Origin: an uncultured Dialister sp.
GTDB lineage: Bacteria; Bacillota; Negativicutes; Veillonellales; Dialisteraceae
Direction of reading: 5' to 3'
DNA length: 11,918 nt
Assembly (NCBI RefSeq): GCF_900538805.1
Contig: NZ_UPZP01000072.1
Coordinates: 1-11,918, forward strand
The position numbers were made by a program, and so were the translations under genes. Positions 11,784 through 11,918 of the stretch are shown in pieces. The notes beneath the pieces are model-generated. The model was not told the origin of the DNA, did no database searches, and saw only the letters and a list, made by a program, of their open reading frames with translations. Position 1 is the first letter of the stretch; every line of letters begins with the position of its first letter.

Positions 11784-11918
11784 TAGGGAAGCGCTGATTA
11801 AATCGTTGTCTGCTTTTATTCTAGAATTTTTATGCAATGCAAGGAATGGGAAAGGGAATAGCGAGCTATTTAAGGAGTCCCATGACGAAGCAGTGCATAA
11901 AAATTCTTATAAAAGCAG
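11784..11918 (+). mobile_element. MITE-like element, copy 2 (cut by window edge)
   Basis: It begins TAGGGAAGCGCTGATT, the same end as the right end of copy 1 read on the minus strand. It then shares CAATGCAAGGAAT, AATAGCGAGCT, TTTAAGGAG and ATGACG with that copy. It folds on itself: CTGCTTTTAT (about 11810-11819) with ATAAAAGCAG at the window end, ATTTTTATGCA (11826-11836) with TGCATAAAAAT (11893-11903), and GGGA (11848-11851) with TCCC (11878-11881). The far end lies outside the window. Confidence 0.65.

Overview
The window reads as chromosomal DNA of an anaerobic gut-type Bacillota. The GC-rich housekeeping genes, the GyrB sequence and the mix of genes suggest a Negativicutes relative (Dialister-like). 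That placement is an inference from general resemblance, not from a search. Six protein genes and two tRNA genes are ordinary in type. What stands out is the intergenic DNA, which is packed with hairpins, tandem repeats and small mobile-looking elements.

Layout. 1-496: a large nested palindrome made of about a dozen small hairpins (composite element A). 515-2735: an arsR-like repressor and an ArsB/NhaD-type permease, both on the minus strand. Each has its own promoter and terminator. The permease has a structured leader of about 150 nt, with a Fur-like palindrome further upstream. 2775-3250: a partial composite element (B), a 165-bp element with inverted ends (MITE copy 1) and a heptamer repeat. 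3254-3570: a tRNA-His/tRNA-Gln operon on the minus strand with a strong promoter and terminator. 3608-4535: a 0.93-kb tandem array of a 59-bp unit. 4551-5236: an fchA-like cyclodeaminase gene on the plus strand. 5245-5649: composite element C and an octamer repeat. 5683-7308: a ClC chloride/proton antiporter with a C-terminal TrkA-C-like domain. 7357-9137, minus strand: a small membrane protein of unknown function and a stand-alone GT51 peptidoglycan glycosyltransferase. 9232-9549: an octamer repeat and composite element D. 9615-11655: gyrB, with a terminator-like hairpin in its leader. 11656-11918: composite element E, interrupted by a second MITE copy cut by the window edge.

How it fits together. 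The genes form single-gene or two-gene transcription units and do not make one pathway. ArsR and the permease could form a metalloid or cation response module. ClC, the permease and the small membrane protein are envelope functions, GT51 builds the wall, and FchA belongs to one-carbon metabolism. The strongest candidate for something undescribed is the family of composite hairpin elements (A-E), together with the 59-bp dyad array and the MITE pair. In the MITE pair the two copies differ in their stems but keep base pairing.
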